A DNA stretch of 62,401 nucleotides from an uncultured Oscillospiraceae bacterium (GCA_949293315.1 CASFCH010000063.1:1-62401); one strand, 5' to 3'; positions 42,101 to 50,287 are shown, numbered from the stretch's first letter. Numbers and translations: made by a program. Notes: generated by a model from the sequence alone, not told the origin.

Positions 42101-42129
42101 TTGACTTTTTTGAGAAAAATAATTATAAT
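42101..42129 (+). promoter_or_regulatory. Promoter of the MgtC-like gene
   Basis: -35 TTGACT (42101-42106), a 17-bp spacer and -10 TATAAT (42124-42129), 49 bases before the coding start. Confidence 0.85.
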
Positions 42130-42177
42130 TATATGATCTGATACATACAAATGAATTTTACAGGAGGGGGCGATAAG

Positions 42178-42867
42178 ATGAACGGTGAAATTGTGCCGTA
42201 TCTGCTCGAGCAGCTGGAATTTTTAGGCCGGCTCATATTGGCGGGCGTCTGCGGCGGGTTGATCGGATATGAGCGCAAAAACAGGATGAAGGTCGCCGGG
42301 CCGCGCACCCACTTCATCGTCAGCCTGGCCTCCTCTCTGATGATGATCATCTCCAAATACGGCTTTTTTGATCTGCTGACCTACGATGCGGATATCAAGC
42401 TCGATCCCTCCCGGCTCGCGGCGCAGATCGTCAGCGGTGTCGGGTTCCTGGGCGCGGGGATGATCTTTATCCATCACCAGTCCGTCAACGGCCTGACCAC
42501 GGCGGCGGGCGTGTGGGCCACGGCCGGCGTGGGGATGGCGATCGGCGCGGGGATGTATATCATGGGTATCTGCGCGACGATTCTGATCATCCTGATCCAG
42601 ATCCTGCTGCACAAAAAATTCCGCATTTTCCGCAACGCGACGGCGGAGCACATCTACATCCACATGCGCGACAGCAGCGAGGCCATCACGGACTTAAAGC
42701 AGTGGTTCCATGACAACAAGATCGAGATCCTGAATTTTAAGACGGAGAATATCGACGAGGACGAGATCGACGTGGAGATCAATGCCCGGCTGCCCAAGGA
42801 CTATAACCGCGAGGATTTAATGAACCTCCACCGGGATGTATCGGAGATCGAGTCGATCGAAATATAG
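42178..42867 (+). CDS. MgtC/SapB family membrane protein
   Basis: A 229-residue inner-membrane protein with an N-terminal MgtC domain of about four membrane segments (GRLILAGVCGGLIGYER at about 16-32; GVGFLGAGMIF at about 89-99; GLTTAAGVWATAGVGMAIG at about 108-126) and a C-terminal soluble ACT-like domain (about 155-229). MgtC proteins act in Mg2+ limitation and in some pathogens restrain F-type ATPase. The start at 42178 follows AGGAGGGGG; an ATG at 42151 lies upstream of that site. Confidence 0.9.
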   Translation: MNGEIVPYLLEQLEFLGRLILAGVCGGLIGYERKNRMKVAGPRTHFIVSLASSLMMIISKYGFFDLLTYDADIKLDPSRLAAQIVSGVGFLGAGMIFIHHQSVNGLTTAAGVWATAGVGMAIGAGMYIMGICATILIILIQILLHKKFRIFRNATAEHIYIHMRDSSEAITDLKQWFHDNKIEILNFKTENIDEDEIDVEINARLPKDYNREDLMNLHRDVSEIESIEI

Positions 42868-42876
42868 TCGGAAACA

Positions 42877-42903
42877 CGGGCGGCGCAGACCGCCCGCATT
42901 TTT
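42877..42903 (+). terminator. Terminator of the MgtC-like gene
   Basis: Stem CGGGCGG (42877-42883) with CCGCCCG (42890-42896), then CATTTTT, ten bases after the stop codon. Confidence 0.75.
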
Positions 42904-42921
42904 GAATGGAGCGGATTTTTC

Positions 42922-43398
42922 ATGCGGCGGAAAGAGCGCGAAGTGACGGATATTGAAAAAATCGACCGGATCATCGCCGGGTGCGACTGCTGCCGGATTG
43001 CGCTGTGCGACGGGGCATGCGCGCCCTATATCGTACCGCTGAGCTTTGGCTATGAGCGCACGGCGGACGGCTGCTTTTTCTATTTCCACGGCGCGCGGAA
43101 GGGGCGTAAGCTGGAGCTGATGGAGCGGAATCCGAATGTCGGCTTTGAGCTGGACTCGGATCACCAGATCGTCCGGGGAGAAGAGGCCTGCGATTATTCC
43201 ACGCACTATTGCAGTGTGATCGGCACGGGCAGGCTGGAACGCGTTTTGGCATATGCGGACAAACTCCGCGCGCTCGACTGCATCATGGCGCACTATGAAC
43301 CGGGCAAACGCTGGGCCTATGACGAAAAAATCGTTCAGGCGACGGAAATCCTGCGCCTGACCGTTGGGGAATTGAGCTGCAAGGCCTATGACGCGTAG
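42922..43398 (+). CDS. NimA-like pyridoxamine 5'-phosphate oxidase-family protein
   Basis: A 158-residue split-barrel flavoprotein. The sequence CCRIALCDGACAPYIVPLSFGYE (in two blocks, about 23-34 and 35-45) and YFHGARKGRKLELM (about 56-69) are typical of the NimA-like branch that is abundant in gut Clostridia. It differs clearly from the homologue at 31239: this one has a different N terminus and chromosomal GC. An upstream GGAGCGG serves as the ribosome site. Flavin binding is likely; the substrate is unknown. Confidence 0.85.
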   Translation: MRRKEREVTDIEKIDRIIAGCDCCRIALCDGACAPYIVPLSFGYERTADGCFFYFHGARKGRKLELMERNPNVGFELDSDHQIVRGEEACDYSTHYCSVIGTGRLERVLAYADKLRALDCIMAHYEPGKRWAYDEKIVQATEILRLTVGELSCKAYDA

Positions 43399-43482
43399 CG
43401 ATCATGAAAAGCGCCGCGGGAAATGAACAAGACCCGTAAAAGAGGACGATAGAAAAAAGCACCTTCATTTGTACTGATCTTT

Positions 43483-43700
43483 AAAGCCTTCCCCTCAAGG
43501 GGAAGGTGGCGAGGCCGCTGGCCGAGACGGATGAGGTGGTCTGCTGCGTTTTGCACTGGCTGAATGCGAGACGCCGGCTTTCCACCTCATCAGTCGCCTT
43601 ACGGCGACAGCTTCTGCTCCGCAGGCGGGCCCCCTTTGTCCGCTTCGCGGACATTTCCCCTGACAGGGAAATCGCCCTCAAGGGGAGCCAAAAAGGTTTG
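43483..43700. repeat. Composite palindromic intergenic element
   Basis: The element opens with the palindrome CCTTCCCCTCAAGGGGAAGG (43487-43506) and carries an inverted pair GATGAGGTGG (43530-43539) and CCACCTCATC (43582-43591). Further hairpins are GTCGCC/GGCGAC (43593-43608) and TTTCCC/GGGAAA near 43650-43670. It ends with CCCTCAAGGGGAGCC. The layout resembles small non-autonomous palindromic repeats that I recall as numerous in Oscillospiraceae genomes. It encodes no protein. Confidence 0.7.
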
Positions 43701-43701
43701 G

Positions 43702-43832
43702 CGCGAAGTCTGTACAATCCCGTAGGGAACGCTGCCCCCAGCGTTCCGAAAGCGGAACTGACGGGGAGCAGAGGGACGACTCTGTCTACCGGAATCCCTC
43801 CAAGCGCGCATCCGCGTGGCTGGGCGCGCTGC
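43702..43832 (+). repeat. Dispersed intergenic repeat, copy 3
   Basis: Homologous to 172-300 over nearly its whole length, including GAAGTCTGTACAA, CCCGTAGGGAACGC, the GGAACGCTG/CAGCGTTCC hairpin, CTGACGGGGAGCAGA and TACCGGAATCCCT. Base changes in one hairpin arm are matched by changes in the other (CGCCG/CGGCG versus CGCTG/CAGCG), so the stem is conserved. It lies directly after the composite palindromic element. Confidence 0.7.
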
Positions 43833-43886
43833 AAAACGAAAATGAAATAGCGGTTTGCACCCAAAACAGGCATAACAAAACAAATT

Positions 43887-43924
43887 GCCCCTCAAAAGAA
43901 GCGGTTTTGCTTCCTTTGAGGGGC
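43887..43924. terminator. Terminator of rplU-prp-rpmA
   Basis: A sixteen-base stem, GCCCCTCAAAAGAAGC (43887-43902) with GCTTCCTTTGAGGGGC (43909-43924), T-rich on the minus strand (AATTTGTTTTG). It ends the L21-L27 operon. Confidence 0.85.
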
Positions 43925-43985
43925 GAATTTTGTGCGTTATCTTTGGGATAGGCTGTTTTGCAGCAACCCCGTTCCGTTTACAGCC

Positions 43986-44270
43986 TTACTGCTCGACAGC
44001 GTACACGCTGACCTTCTTGCGGTCCTTGCCCATGCGCTCAAACTTGACGGTGCCGTCAATCAGCGCAAAGAGCGTATCATCGCTGCCCTTGCCGACGTTG
44101 TTGCCGGGGTGGATGTGCGTGCCGCGCTGGCGGACAAGGATGTTGCCGGCGAGGACGAACTGGCCGTCCGCACGCTTTGCGCCCAGGCGCTTGGACTCGG
44201 AGTCACGGCCGTTGCGGGTGGAACCCATTCCCTTTTTATGGGCAAACAGCTGAAGATTGATTTTAAGCAT
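43986..44270 (-). CDS. rpmA: 50S ribosomal protein L27
   Basis: A 94-residue ribosomal protein whose N terminus reaches the peptidyl-transferase centre. It carries the Firmicutes leader MLKINLQLF followed by [15 protein letters not shown], with cleavage expected between Phe9 and Ala10 by the Prp protease encoded just upstream. [10 protein letters not shown] and HPGNNVGKG are conserved. Its ATG overlaps the prp stop by 8 bases. Confidence 0.98.
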   Translation of the reverse strand: MLKINLQLFAHKKGMGSTRNGRDSESKRLGAKRADGQFVLAGNILVRQRGTHIHPGNNVGKGSDDTLFALIDGTVKFERMGKDRKKVSVYAVEQ

Positions 44271-44595
44271 TTTCTACACCTCTTAAATTAACAGCAATAT
44301 GATTCGGATAGTCGGATGCCAGCTGCGTCAAATGCAGCCGGAACCCTCTGAGGAGATCCTGCGCCCGGTCGATCTCGCCGGGCTTGCGGAGCAGTACGCA
44401 CATGCACCCCTCATCCAGAAGGAGCTGCGGCTCAAGGGAGAGGATCTCCGTGAGCGTATTGGCCGTCATATAGGCCGCGGAGGAGACCGCCGCGCAGACA
44501 ATGTCCTCGCCGGATTCGGCAAACATCGCGTGCCCGGAGACGGAAAATCCCGCGATCCGGTCCCCGTCCTGTACGTAAAATTCCGCCTGGATCAT
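44263..44595 (-). CDS. prp: Ribosomal-processing cysteine protease Prp
   Basis: A 110-residue cysteine protease that removes the first nine residues of L27. The catalytic pair is His22 in SVSGHAMFA and Cys34 in [10 protein letters not shown], at the same positions as in the S. aureus enzyme. It lies between rplU and rpmA, the conserved location. The presence of the matching cleavage site in L27 supports the assignment strongly. Confidence 0.95.
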   Translation of the reverse strand: MIQAEFYVQDGDRIAGFSVSGHAMFAESGEDIVCAAVSSAAYMTANTLTEILSLEPQLLLDEGCMCVLLRKPGEIDRAQDLLRGFRLHLTQLASDYPNHIAVNLRGVENA

Positions 44596-44601
44596 CGGAG
44601 A

Positions 44602-44916
44602 TCAGCCCTTGTTGATCTCGGTGATCTCCACCTTGGTGTACGGCTGCCTGTGGCCCATCTTGCGCTTCTCGTTCTTCTTGGGCTTGTAGGTGAAAACCGT
44701 GATCTTCTTGGCCTTGCCGTTCTTGACGACCTTGGCGGCGACGGATGCGCCTGCGACATAGGGCTCGCCCATTTTGAAGGAGCGGCCGGTATGGAGGGCG
44801 ACCACCTTGTCGAACGTGACGGTGGAATCCTGCTCGGCGTCGAGCTTCTCGATGTAGACGACGTCGCCCTTTTCGACCTTATACTGCTTGCCGCCGGTCT
44901 CGATAATTGCGTACAT
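44602..44916 (-). CDS. rplU: 50S ribosomal protein L21
   Basis: A 104-residue 23S rRNA-binding protein. [18 protein letters not shown] at the N terminus and [16 protein letters not shown] at the C terminus are diagnostic, and the length is canonical. It is the first gene of the operon and is preceded by an L21-type leader RNA, so autoregulation by the ribosomal protein is likely. Confidence 0.98.
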   Translation of the reverse strand: MYAIIETGGKQYKVEKGDVVYIEKLDAEQDSTVTFDKVVALHTGRSFKMGEPYVAGASVAAKVVKNGKAKKITVFTYKPKKNEKRKMGHRQPYTKVEITEINKG

Positions 44917-44998
44917 ACTGGTACCTACCTCTTAAACAAGTCTCGCTATTGCACGGGCGGGATCGGGGATCCGCTTGGAAAAGCCCGGAATAAGCGGC
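44917..44998 (-). ncRNA. L21 leader RNA
   Basis: The minus-strand leader runs from the rplU promoter to the start codon. AAGCCGCTTA near 45000 and AAGCGGATCC can pair (CCGCTT with AAGCGG), and a GATCCCCGATC block and a CACGGGCGGG region follow. The position, length of about 80 bases and sequence style agree with the L21 leader known from Firmicutes. Confidence 0.65.
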
Positions 44999-45004
44999 TT
45001 AACG

Positions 45005-45033
45005 ATTATATCATAATCAGCAGGGCCTGTCAA
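45005..45033 (-). promoter_or_regulatory. Promoter of rplU-prp-rpmA
   Basis: Minus-strand -35 TTGACA (45028-45033), a 17-bp spacer and -10 TATAAT (45005-45010): full consensus. Confidence 0.92.
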
Positions 45034-45157
45034 CTGCAAAACACGTGGCAGCGCGCGATTTTAGGTGATTCTCGGTTTTGAACGCCTCCTACCGGCGGAC
45101 GTTTTCCCAGGTGGGAAACGTCCTGTCCGGAGATCCCGCCTTTTGGGGGCCCAAGTA

Positions 45158-45190
45158 AAACCGGCGGCAGATAAATTCTGCCGCCGGTTT
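45158..45190. terminator. Terminator of mgsA
   Basis: Fourteen-base stem AAACCGGCGGCAGA (45158-45171) with TCTGCCGCCGGTTT (45177-45190). On the minus strand it ends in GGTTTTACTT, 40 bases after the mgsA stop. A second region of G/C-rich complementarity lies at 45100-45150. Confidence 0.8.
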
Positions 45191-45229
45191 GCCGCCTCTC
45201 AGGGAATTGCGCCCTGCGGAGGACAAATT

Positions 45230-45631
45230 CTATTTGGGGTTGACGATATCGCGCCAGTCGAGGTCGCCGCGCTCGAGGCTGTGGATCAGGCACTCGGCCG
45301 TGGCCATATTGGTTGCTACGGGGATGTTGTGCACATCGCACAGGCGAAGCAGGTTTGCGTCATCTGGCTCATTCGGCTTGGGATTGAGCGGATCGCGGAA
45401 AAACAGCAGCAGGTCGATCTCATTATAGGAAATGCGCGCGGCAATCTGCTGGTCGCCGCCCTGAGCGCCGCTGAGAAATTTCTGGATTTCAAGCCCCGTT
45501 GCGTCCGAGACGAGTTTGCCGGTGGTTCCGGTTGCGCACAGGGTGTGTCTGGAAAGGGTGCCGCAGTAGGCAATGCAGAACTGAACCATCAGTTCCTTTT
45601 TGGAATCGTGCGCGATCAGTGCTATATTCAT
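45230..45631 (-). CDS. mgsA: Methylglyoxal synthase
   Basis: A 133-residue enzyme converting dihydroxyacetone phosphate to methylglyoxal, a bypass that relieves sugar-phosphate build-up when phosphate is short. The phosphate-binding [13 protein letters not shown] (about 34-46), the catalytic region [11 protein letters not shown] (about 54-64) and [11 protein letters not shown] (about 80-90) are conserved. AAAGGAG precedes the ATG. It follows minD by 62 bases with no clear promoter between. Confidence 0.95.
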   Translation of the reverse strand: MNIALIAHDSKKELMVQFCIAYCGTLSRHTLCATGTTGKLVSDATGLEIQKFLSGAQGGDQQIAARISYNEIDLLLFFRDPLNPKPNEPDDANLLRLCDVHNIPVATNMATAECLIHSLERGDLDWRDIVNPK

Positions 45632-45693
45632 GAACTCAGCTCCTTTACGGTAAATTCTCCATAGATCATTCGACAGTATCTCAATTTATTCTA

Positions 45694-46443
45694 TCAGTTA
45701 TTTCCGAATTTTTCAAGATGTTTCAGCGGAATTTCTTCCCCAAGGATCCTTCCGGCGATCCGGCCGGCCGCCTGAAAGGCCTGCGTATGGGCAAACGGAA
45801 GGCCGTTGCACGCACACCGTGAAAAATCAGAGTCCTCCGGGACGACGCCGATCAGCCGCGCAGCGCACAGATCGATCATCTCATCCAGGTTGAGCGCGTA
45901 GCCTCGGCGAACATCCCGCGCGCTGAAGCGGTTTACGGCCAGACGCACGGTGGGGACCGCCCGGCCCGCGAGCTCACGGGCACATTCGCCGGCGGCGTCG
46001 GCGCTGATCCGGTCCGGCGTGGCGACGATTACCGCGGCTGTGGCGGCACACACCGAAAGCTCGATATTGTCCCCCAGGCCGGAGGGGGCGTCGAGCAGGA
46101 TGAAATCGTACTGCGGGGCGCAGTCCGCCAGCATCCTGCGGAAGCGGTCCGGTTTCAGGGCGCCGTCAGGACGCAGGGGCGCGGGAAGAAGATCGACGCC
46201 GCGCGTATGGTGGATGGCCGCCGGAAGTGTACAGCGGTCAGCGAGGATATCTCCCCAGTTGTAGACGACACTGTCACCGATGCCAAAGAGCGTCTCCAGG
46301 CTTTTCAGGCCAATATCCATATCCGCCAGCAGGACCTTTTTCCCGTGGTCTGCCAGCGCACAGGCGACAGCGGAGGAGAGGGAGGACTTCCCGACCCCGC
46401 CTTTCCCCGAGACGAAGGATATGATCTGCGCGATCTCTGCCAC
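45694..46443 (-). CDS. minD: MinD-like septum-site ATPase
   Basis: About 246-249 residues, a deviant-Walker P-loop ATPase. Motifs: SGKGGVGKSS (about 12-21), DMDIGLKSLETLFG (about 42-55) and LLDAPSGLGD (about 122). MinD positions the division site at the membrane, but this protein ends in LKHLEKFGNN and lacks an evident amphipathic membrane-targeting helix, and no minC or minE is adjacent. The coordinate given uses GTG 46443; however, GGGGAGG overlaps that codon, and an in-frame ATC at 46434, eight bases after it, aligns better with MinD starts. Confidence 0.82.
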   Translation of the reverse strand: MAEIAQIISFVSGKGGVGKSSLSSAVACALADHGKKVLLADMDIGLKSLETLFGIGDSVVYNWGDILADRCTLPAAIHHTRGVDLLPAPLRPDGALKPDRFRRMLADCAPQYDFILLDAPSGLGDNIELSVCAATAAVIVATPDRISADAAGECARELAGRAVPTVRLAVNRFSARDVRRGYALNLDEMIDLCAARLIGVVPEDSDFSRCACNGLPFAHTQAFQAAGRIAGRILGEEIPLKHLEKFGNN

Positions 46444-46494
46444 CTCCCCGTGTTGCTGATTGGTGTCGATTAAAAGACACGCAATACAAATCCT

Positions 46495-46523
46495 ATTATA
46501 TAGTATTTTTGAAGCAATTTCCA
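46495..46523 (-). promoter_or_regulatory. Promoter of minD-mgsA
   Basis: Minus-strand -35 TGGAAA (46518-46523), a 17-bp spacer and -10 TATAAT (46495-46500). It shows that codons upstream of about 46490 are not part of the gene. Confidence 0.7.
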
Positions 46524-46649
46524 TTTTTTATAAAAATTTTATTTTTTTACACGTCAGCAGCGCAGGTTTGGGAAAGGGCGCATGCGGATCTGCAGGCGCC
46601 GGCCCGGCTGCACGTGTGTGCGGCGCGCAATGGCAGGGAGTGCCGCGGC

Positions 46650-46680
46650 ACGGAAAAGGGCGGGCCGTTCGGGCCCGCCC
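46650..46680 (-). terminator. Terminator of the mre-mrdA operon
   Basis: Minus-strand stem GGGCGGGCC (46672-46680 complement) with GGCCCGCCC (46658-46666), followed by TTTTCC, 20 bases after the mrdA stop. It separates this operon from minD. Confidence 0.8.
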
Positions 46681-46698
46681 ACTGTGGGATCCTCTGCC

Positions 46699-48807
46699 TT
46701 ACGGGAGCAGGACGCCGGACTGCTGCGGCGTCTCCATGGCGCTGTCCGTGCTGCCGAAGAAGTACTGCTCCAAAATGGCCTTGGCCACGCTGACGGCGTA
46801 GCTGCTGTGATATCCGTCCTCGATCGTGACGCAGATGGCGATCTCCGGATCGTCATACGGGGCGTAGGCAATCAGGAATCCGTTGTTGCGCGTCTCCAAT
46901 TCGCCGGTCTCTTCATTGAGGCGGTCGATCTGCGGCGTACCGGACTTGGCGGCCACGCCGATCTCCCCGAGGCGGCCCTCGTTCAGGACGTGGGCCGGAT
47001 TTCCGCTGAAGGTGGCCATCTTATACATGCCCTCCTGGACGGTGGCGATGTTCTCCGGATCAAAGTCCCCCTGATAGGCGACGGTTCCGGTGGAATTGTC
47101 CACAAGTGTCTCGCTGTAGTCATAGGACTTGATGCTCTTGATAAAGTGGGGCACGTACCGCGTACCGCCGTTGGCGATCATGGCGCAGTAGTTGGCCATC
47201 TGCAGCGGCGTCATCAGGTTGTACGCCTGGCCGATCGCAGTCTGGATGATCATGCCCTCCGTCCATGCGGCGTCCGGATCGGTGCCGAGGATCTCGGCCA
47301 TCTCCTGCGCGTAGGCGGGGCTGGAGATCACGCCGTCCTCCTCCGGGAGCTCCACGCCCGTGTTCTGCCCGAAGCCGTACATCGCGGCGTACTCGTCGAT
47401 CTTGTCGATCCCCAGGCGGTACCCCGTCTCATAAAAGAAGATGTTGCAGGAGTGCTCCAGCGCGGAGATCACGTCCGTCGCACCGCGGTGCTGGTCCTGC
47501 AGGCAGGTAAACTGAACGCCGCCGGAGGTAAAGCGCCAGTACGGGTTCACGCAGTCAATGGTGCTGTCCCGTGTGATCACGCCCTCCTCGAGCCCGGCGA
47601 GGGCCATGCCCGGCTTAAAGGTGGAGCCCGGGGCGTACGCGCTCATCAGCGGACGGTTCCAGAGGGGGGAGTTGGCCGCCGTGGACAGCTCCTCATATTT
47701 TTCCGCGTACTGGGTAATATCGTAATTCGGATTGGAGGCGCAGGCCAGAATTTCGCCGTTGCGCGGATCAATGGCGACGACGGCGCCGGAGGCGTAGGGG
47801 TAATTCCCCTTGGCGGCAAGGTCCGCCACCGCTTTGTCCAGCGCCTGCTGGGCGGCGTTCTGCACCGGTGCATCGAGGGTGGTGATCACCGTATTTCCCT
47901 GCTCGGGCGTCTTGACAAACTCCTCTTCCACCTCCCCGGTGGACTTGGTGGTCACGCGCTTTTCACCGTCCGTGCCGCGCAGATACTTCTCCGCATACTG
48001 CTCCAGGCCGAACTTTCCGATCTCATCGGTGATCTTATAGCCCTCGTCCTTTTTCTCCTTGTACTCGTCGGCGTCGATCGCGGCGGTGCGGCCGATGATG
48101 TGCGGGGCAAAGGTGCCGCTGGTGTATTCGCGGTAGGGGACAATCTGCACGTCCGCACCCTGATAGGTCTGGCTGTTTTCCTTAATAATGGAGGCGGTGG
48201 CAGTGCTCACATCCTCCGCAAAGGTATAGGTGGATACGCCGGTCGGGAACAGGACCGCCATCATCCCGTACCGGACGGCGGCGATCTTGTGCGCGTCGCT
48301 GTCGGAGTAGCCGTCCAGCCCGAATTTTTCCACCATGGCGTCATAGCAGTTGCGCGCGGTGGCGTAATCGTTCAGGTTCAGGTAGTCCTCGCCCTTCATG
48401 GTCTTGATATCCGTCTCCCGGTCCTCGGCAAATGAGACGCTCCCGTCCGAGCCGAAGACGAGCGGCAGGTCGTTGATCCACGCCTCGCCCCGGGATTCGA
48501 ACAGCCGGATCAGCGCCAGAATGATATCGTTCTGCGCCCGGTTATCACCCGTCGGGAAATAGGCGGCGTCCAGAATGATGGAATTGCCCTGCCGGTTGGT
48601 GACGATGGGGTTGCCGTTGCGGTCGAGGATCTCGCCGCGCGCGGCCTCTACGGTCACATTCCGGACGGAGACAAAGTCCCCCTCCTGGGCATAGGCGGCC
48701 CCCTGGATGATCTGAAGGCTGACCAGCCGGCCGATGTAGAGCGACAGGATGGAGACGATCACCAGCACGGAGATGAGGACGCGGATCTTTCTCTGTTTTA
48801 TGTTCAT
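46699..48807 (-). CDS. mrdA: Penicillin-binding protein 2 (elongasome transpeptidase)
   Basis: A 702-residue class-B PBP that cross-links peptidoglycan during elongation. One N-terminal membrane anchor (about 9-31) is followed by the dimerisation domain (EAARGEILDRNGNPIVTNR, about 55-73) and the transpeptidase domain with the active serine 395 in GSTFK, SCN in LEHSCNIFF and KSG in AAKSGTPQ. The start at 48807 follows AGGTGATT; an in-frame TTG lies two codons upstream. It sits after mreD, the usual rod-shape gene order. Confidence 0.93.
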   Translation of the reverse strand: MNIKQRKIRVLISVLVIVSILSLYIGRLVSLQIIQGAAYAQEGDFVSVRNVTVEAARGEILDRNGNPIVTNRQGNSIILDAAYFPTGDNRAQNDIILALIRLFESRGEAWINDLPLVFGSDGSVSFAEDRETDIKTMKGEDYLNLNDYATARNCYDAMVEKFGLDGYSDSDAHKIAAVRYGMMAVLFPTGVSTYTFAEDVSTATASIIKENSQTYQGADVQIVPYREYTSGTFAPHIIGRTAAIDADEYKEKKDEGYKITDEIGKFGLEQYAEKYLRGTDGEKRVTTKSTGEVEEEFVKTPEQGNTVITTLDAPVQNAAQQALDKAVADLAAKGNYPYASGAVVAIDPRNGEILACASNPNYDITQYAEKYEELSTAANSPLWNRPLMSAYAPGSTFKPGMALAGLEEGVITRDSTIDCVNPYWRFTSGGVQFTCLQDQHRGATDVISALEHSCNIFFYETGYRLGIDKIDEYAAMYGFGQNTGVELPEEDGVISSPAYAQEMAEILGTDPDAAWTEGMIIQTAIGQAYNLMTPLQMANYCAMIANGGTRYVPHFIKSIKSYDYSETLVDNSTGTVAYQGDFDPENIATVQEGMYKMATFSGNPAHVLNEGRLGEIGVAAKSGTPQIDRLNEETGELETRNNGFLIAYAPYDDPEIAICVTIEDGYHSSYAVSVAKAILEQYFFGSTDSAMETPQQSGVLLP

Positions 48808-48832
48808 AAGCAATCACCTGTGGGGCGGGCGC

Positions 48833-49369
48833 CTACCGGCCCTTGTCGGGGTCGGGCAGGGCGCGGGCAATGGAGCGGACCGGAAAGTAAAAAATCGGTG
48901 TGAAGATCAGTGTATAGACGATGCCGGGCAGGGTGTTGTGCAGAAGCAGATAGCCTGCGCCCCCCACGCCGGTAAAGACAAAGAAAAACAGCCAGTAAAA
49001 AAAGTGGTGGATCACGGTCCCTGCGGCGCAGAGCACGAGCGCGGAGAGAAAGTTGTTGCGCATGTAGTGCCGCAGCAGGAAGGAGACGCCGAAACAGGCC
49101 AGAAAAAAGAAAGCCGCGTGATATCCGCCGCCGCGCATGGCGGCGACGTCCCACAAAAGGCCGCCGGTCAGGCCCAGAAAGGCGCCCGGAAGCTCCGCGT
49201 CGAACATGGCGGTACACAGGCACAGCACAAGGACGGGCGCGGCGCCGGCCGTGCCGATCCGCGGCAGCAGATTCGGCGTGTTCTGCAGCACCGCCACGGC
49301 GGCAATCAGCGCGGCAAAGGAGAGCCAGCGCAGGTATTTCTTTTTATTCTCTTTCAGATCCGGGAACAT
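48833..49369 (-). CDS. mreD: Rod shape-determining protein MreD
   Basis: A 178-residue membrane protein with five or six hydrophobic segments, the partner of MreC in the elongasome. It has the family's low sequence conservation but shows LGLTGGLLWDV (about 63-73) and NTLPGIVYTLIFTPIFYF (about 145-162). GGAGG in the last codons of mreC serves as its ribosome site; only three bases separate the genes. Confidence 0.88.
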   Translation of the reverse strand: MFPDLKENKKKYLRWLSFAALIAAVAVLQNTPNLLPRIGTAGAAPVLVLCLCTAMFDAELPGAFLGLTGGLLWDVAAMRGGGYHAAFFFLACFGVSFLLRHYMRNNFLSALVLCAAGTVIHHFFYWLFFFVFTGVGGAGYLLLHNTLPGIVYTLIFTPIFYFPVRSIARALPDPDKGR

Positions 49370-49372
49370 GGT

Positions 49373-50236
49373 CTATTCCTCCGTTTGTGCGGCGTTGGAG
49401 CCCTGTCCGTCGAATGATGTAATGACCGTCACGTCCTGGATGCTCAGGATATCCACGCCCGGCTGGATCACCGCATAGGAGGAGATGTCGCTCTCACTGC
49501 TGCGGATCTCCGTCACGGTGCCCAGGATCAGATCCCGGGGGAATACGCCGCCCACACCGGAGGTGTACACAACGCCGCCGGGGGAGACGGCCGTATCGGC
49601 AGTCAGCCCGGTCAGGCGGCACAGCCCGGCGGCCGCCAGCTCCGAGGTGCCGGAGGCGATGCCCTCCTCCCGGGTGCGGATCTCATACGCGGAGATGTCG
49701 ATCTTCGGGTCCAGGATCGTGCGCACCTTGCTGTAGGTCGGCTGCACCTCCGTCACGATCCCCACCAGATAGGAGCCGGAGATCACCGGATCGTTCACGC
49801 TGATACCGCTGGTGCTGCCGGCATTGATCATAAAGCCGCCGAAGGGATCGGAGGTGTCCCGCCCGATGACGATGGCCGTCTCGTACTGCTGGTCGGGGTG
49901 CTGTTCACGCACCTGAAGCAGCTGTTCGTACTGCTCGTTCTGGCGCTTCATTTCCTCGTAGTCCGCCAGCTCGTTCTGATAGGCTTCGATCTGCCGGCGC
50001 AGCTCCTCATTTTCCGCACGGTAGGTGTCCGCGGAGACGAAGGAGCCGCCCAGGGCGGCGAAGCTCTCGGAGATTTTTGCGGTCAGGCGGTGCAGCGGTT
50101 CAAAAATGGTGCCGACCACCGTGGACACGGGGGAGGCGTTGTTATAGGTGAGCGCCGCCGTTACGCCCCCTGCCAGCAGAACGGCGAGCACGGCCAACAG
50201 GATCTTGAACTGAATGCTGTGCAAAAATTTACGCAT
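49373..50236 (-). CDS. mreC: Rod shape-determining protein MreC
   Basis: A 287-residue bitopic protein linking MreB to the extracellular cell-wall synthases. It has one N-terminal membrane segment (about 9-29), a coiled coil (about 70-107, with YRAENEELRRQIEAYQNEL) and the beta-barrel MreC core (about 118-272, with NAGSTSGISVNDPVI and LVGIVTEV). It is separated from mreB by 154 bases with two hairpins, so its level may differ from that of MreB. Confidence 0.93.
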   Translation of the reverse strand: MRKFLHSIQFKILLAVLAVLLAGGVTAALTYNNASPVSTVVGTIFEPLHRLTAKISESFAALGGSFVSADTYRAENEELRRQIEAYQNELADYEEMKRQNEQYEQLLQVREQHPDQQYETAIVIGRDTSDPFGGFMINAGSTSGISVNDPVISGSYLVGIVTEVQPTYSKVRTILDPKIDISAYEIRTREEGIASGTSELAAAGLCRLTGLTADTAVSPGGVVYTSGVGGVFPRDLILGTVTEIRSSESDISSYAVIQPGVDILSIQDVTVITSFDGQGSNAAQTEE

Positions 50237-50287
50237 GACATGATTCCTTTCCAGAAAAAAGTGCGTGTACGCACGCGTTTAAAAGGG

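Noticed and set aside
41982-42177. T-box leader upstream of hisS-aspS
   Set aside because: No T-box sequence (GGGTGGNACCGCG type) or specifier stem was found, and the promoter lies only about 40 bases from the start.
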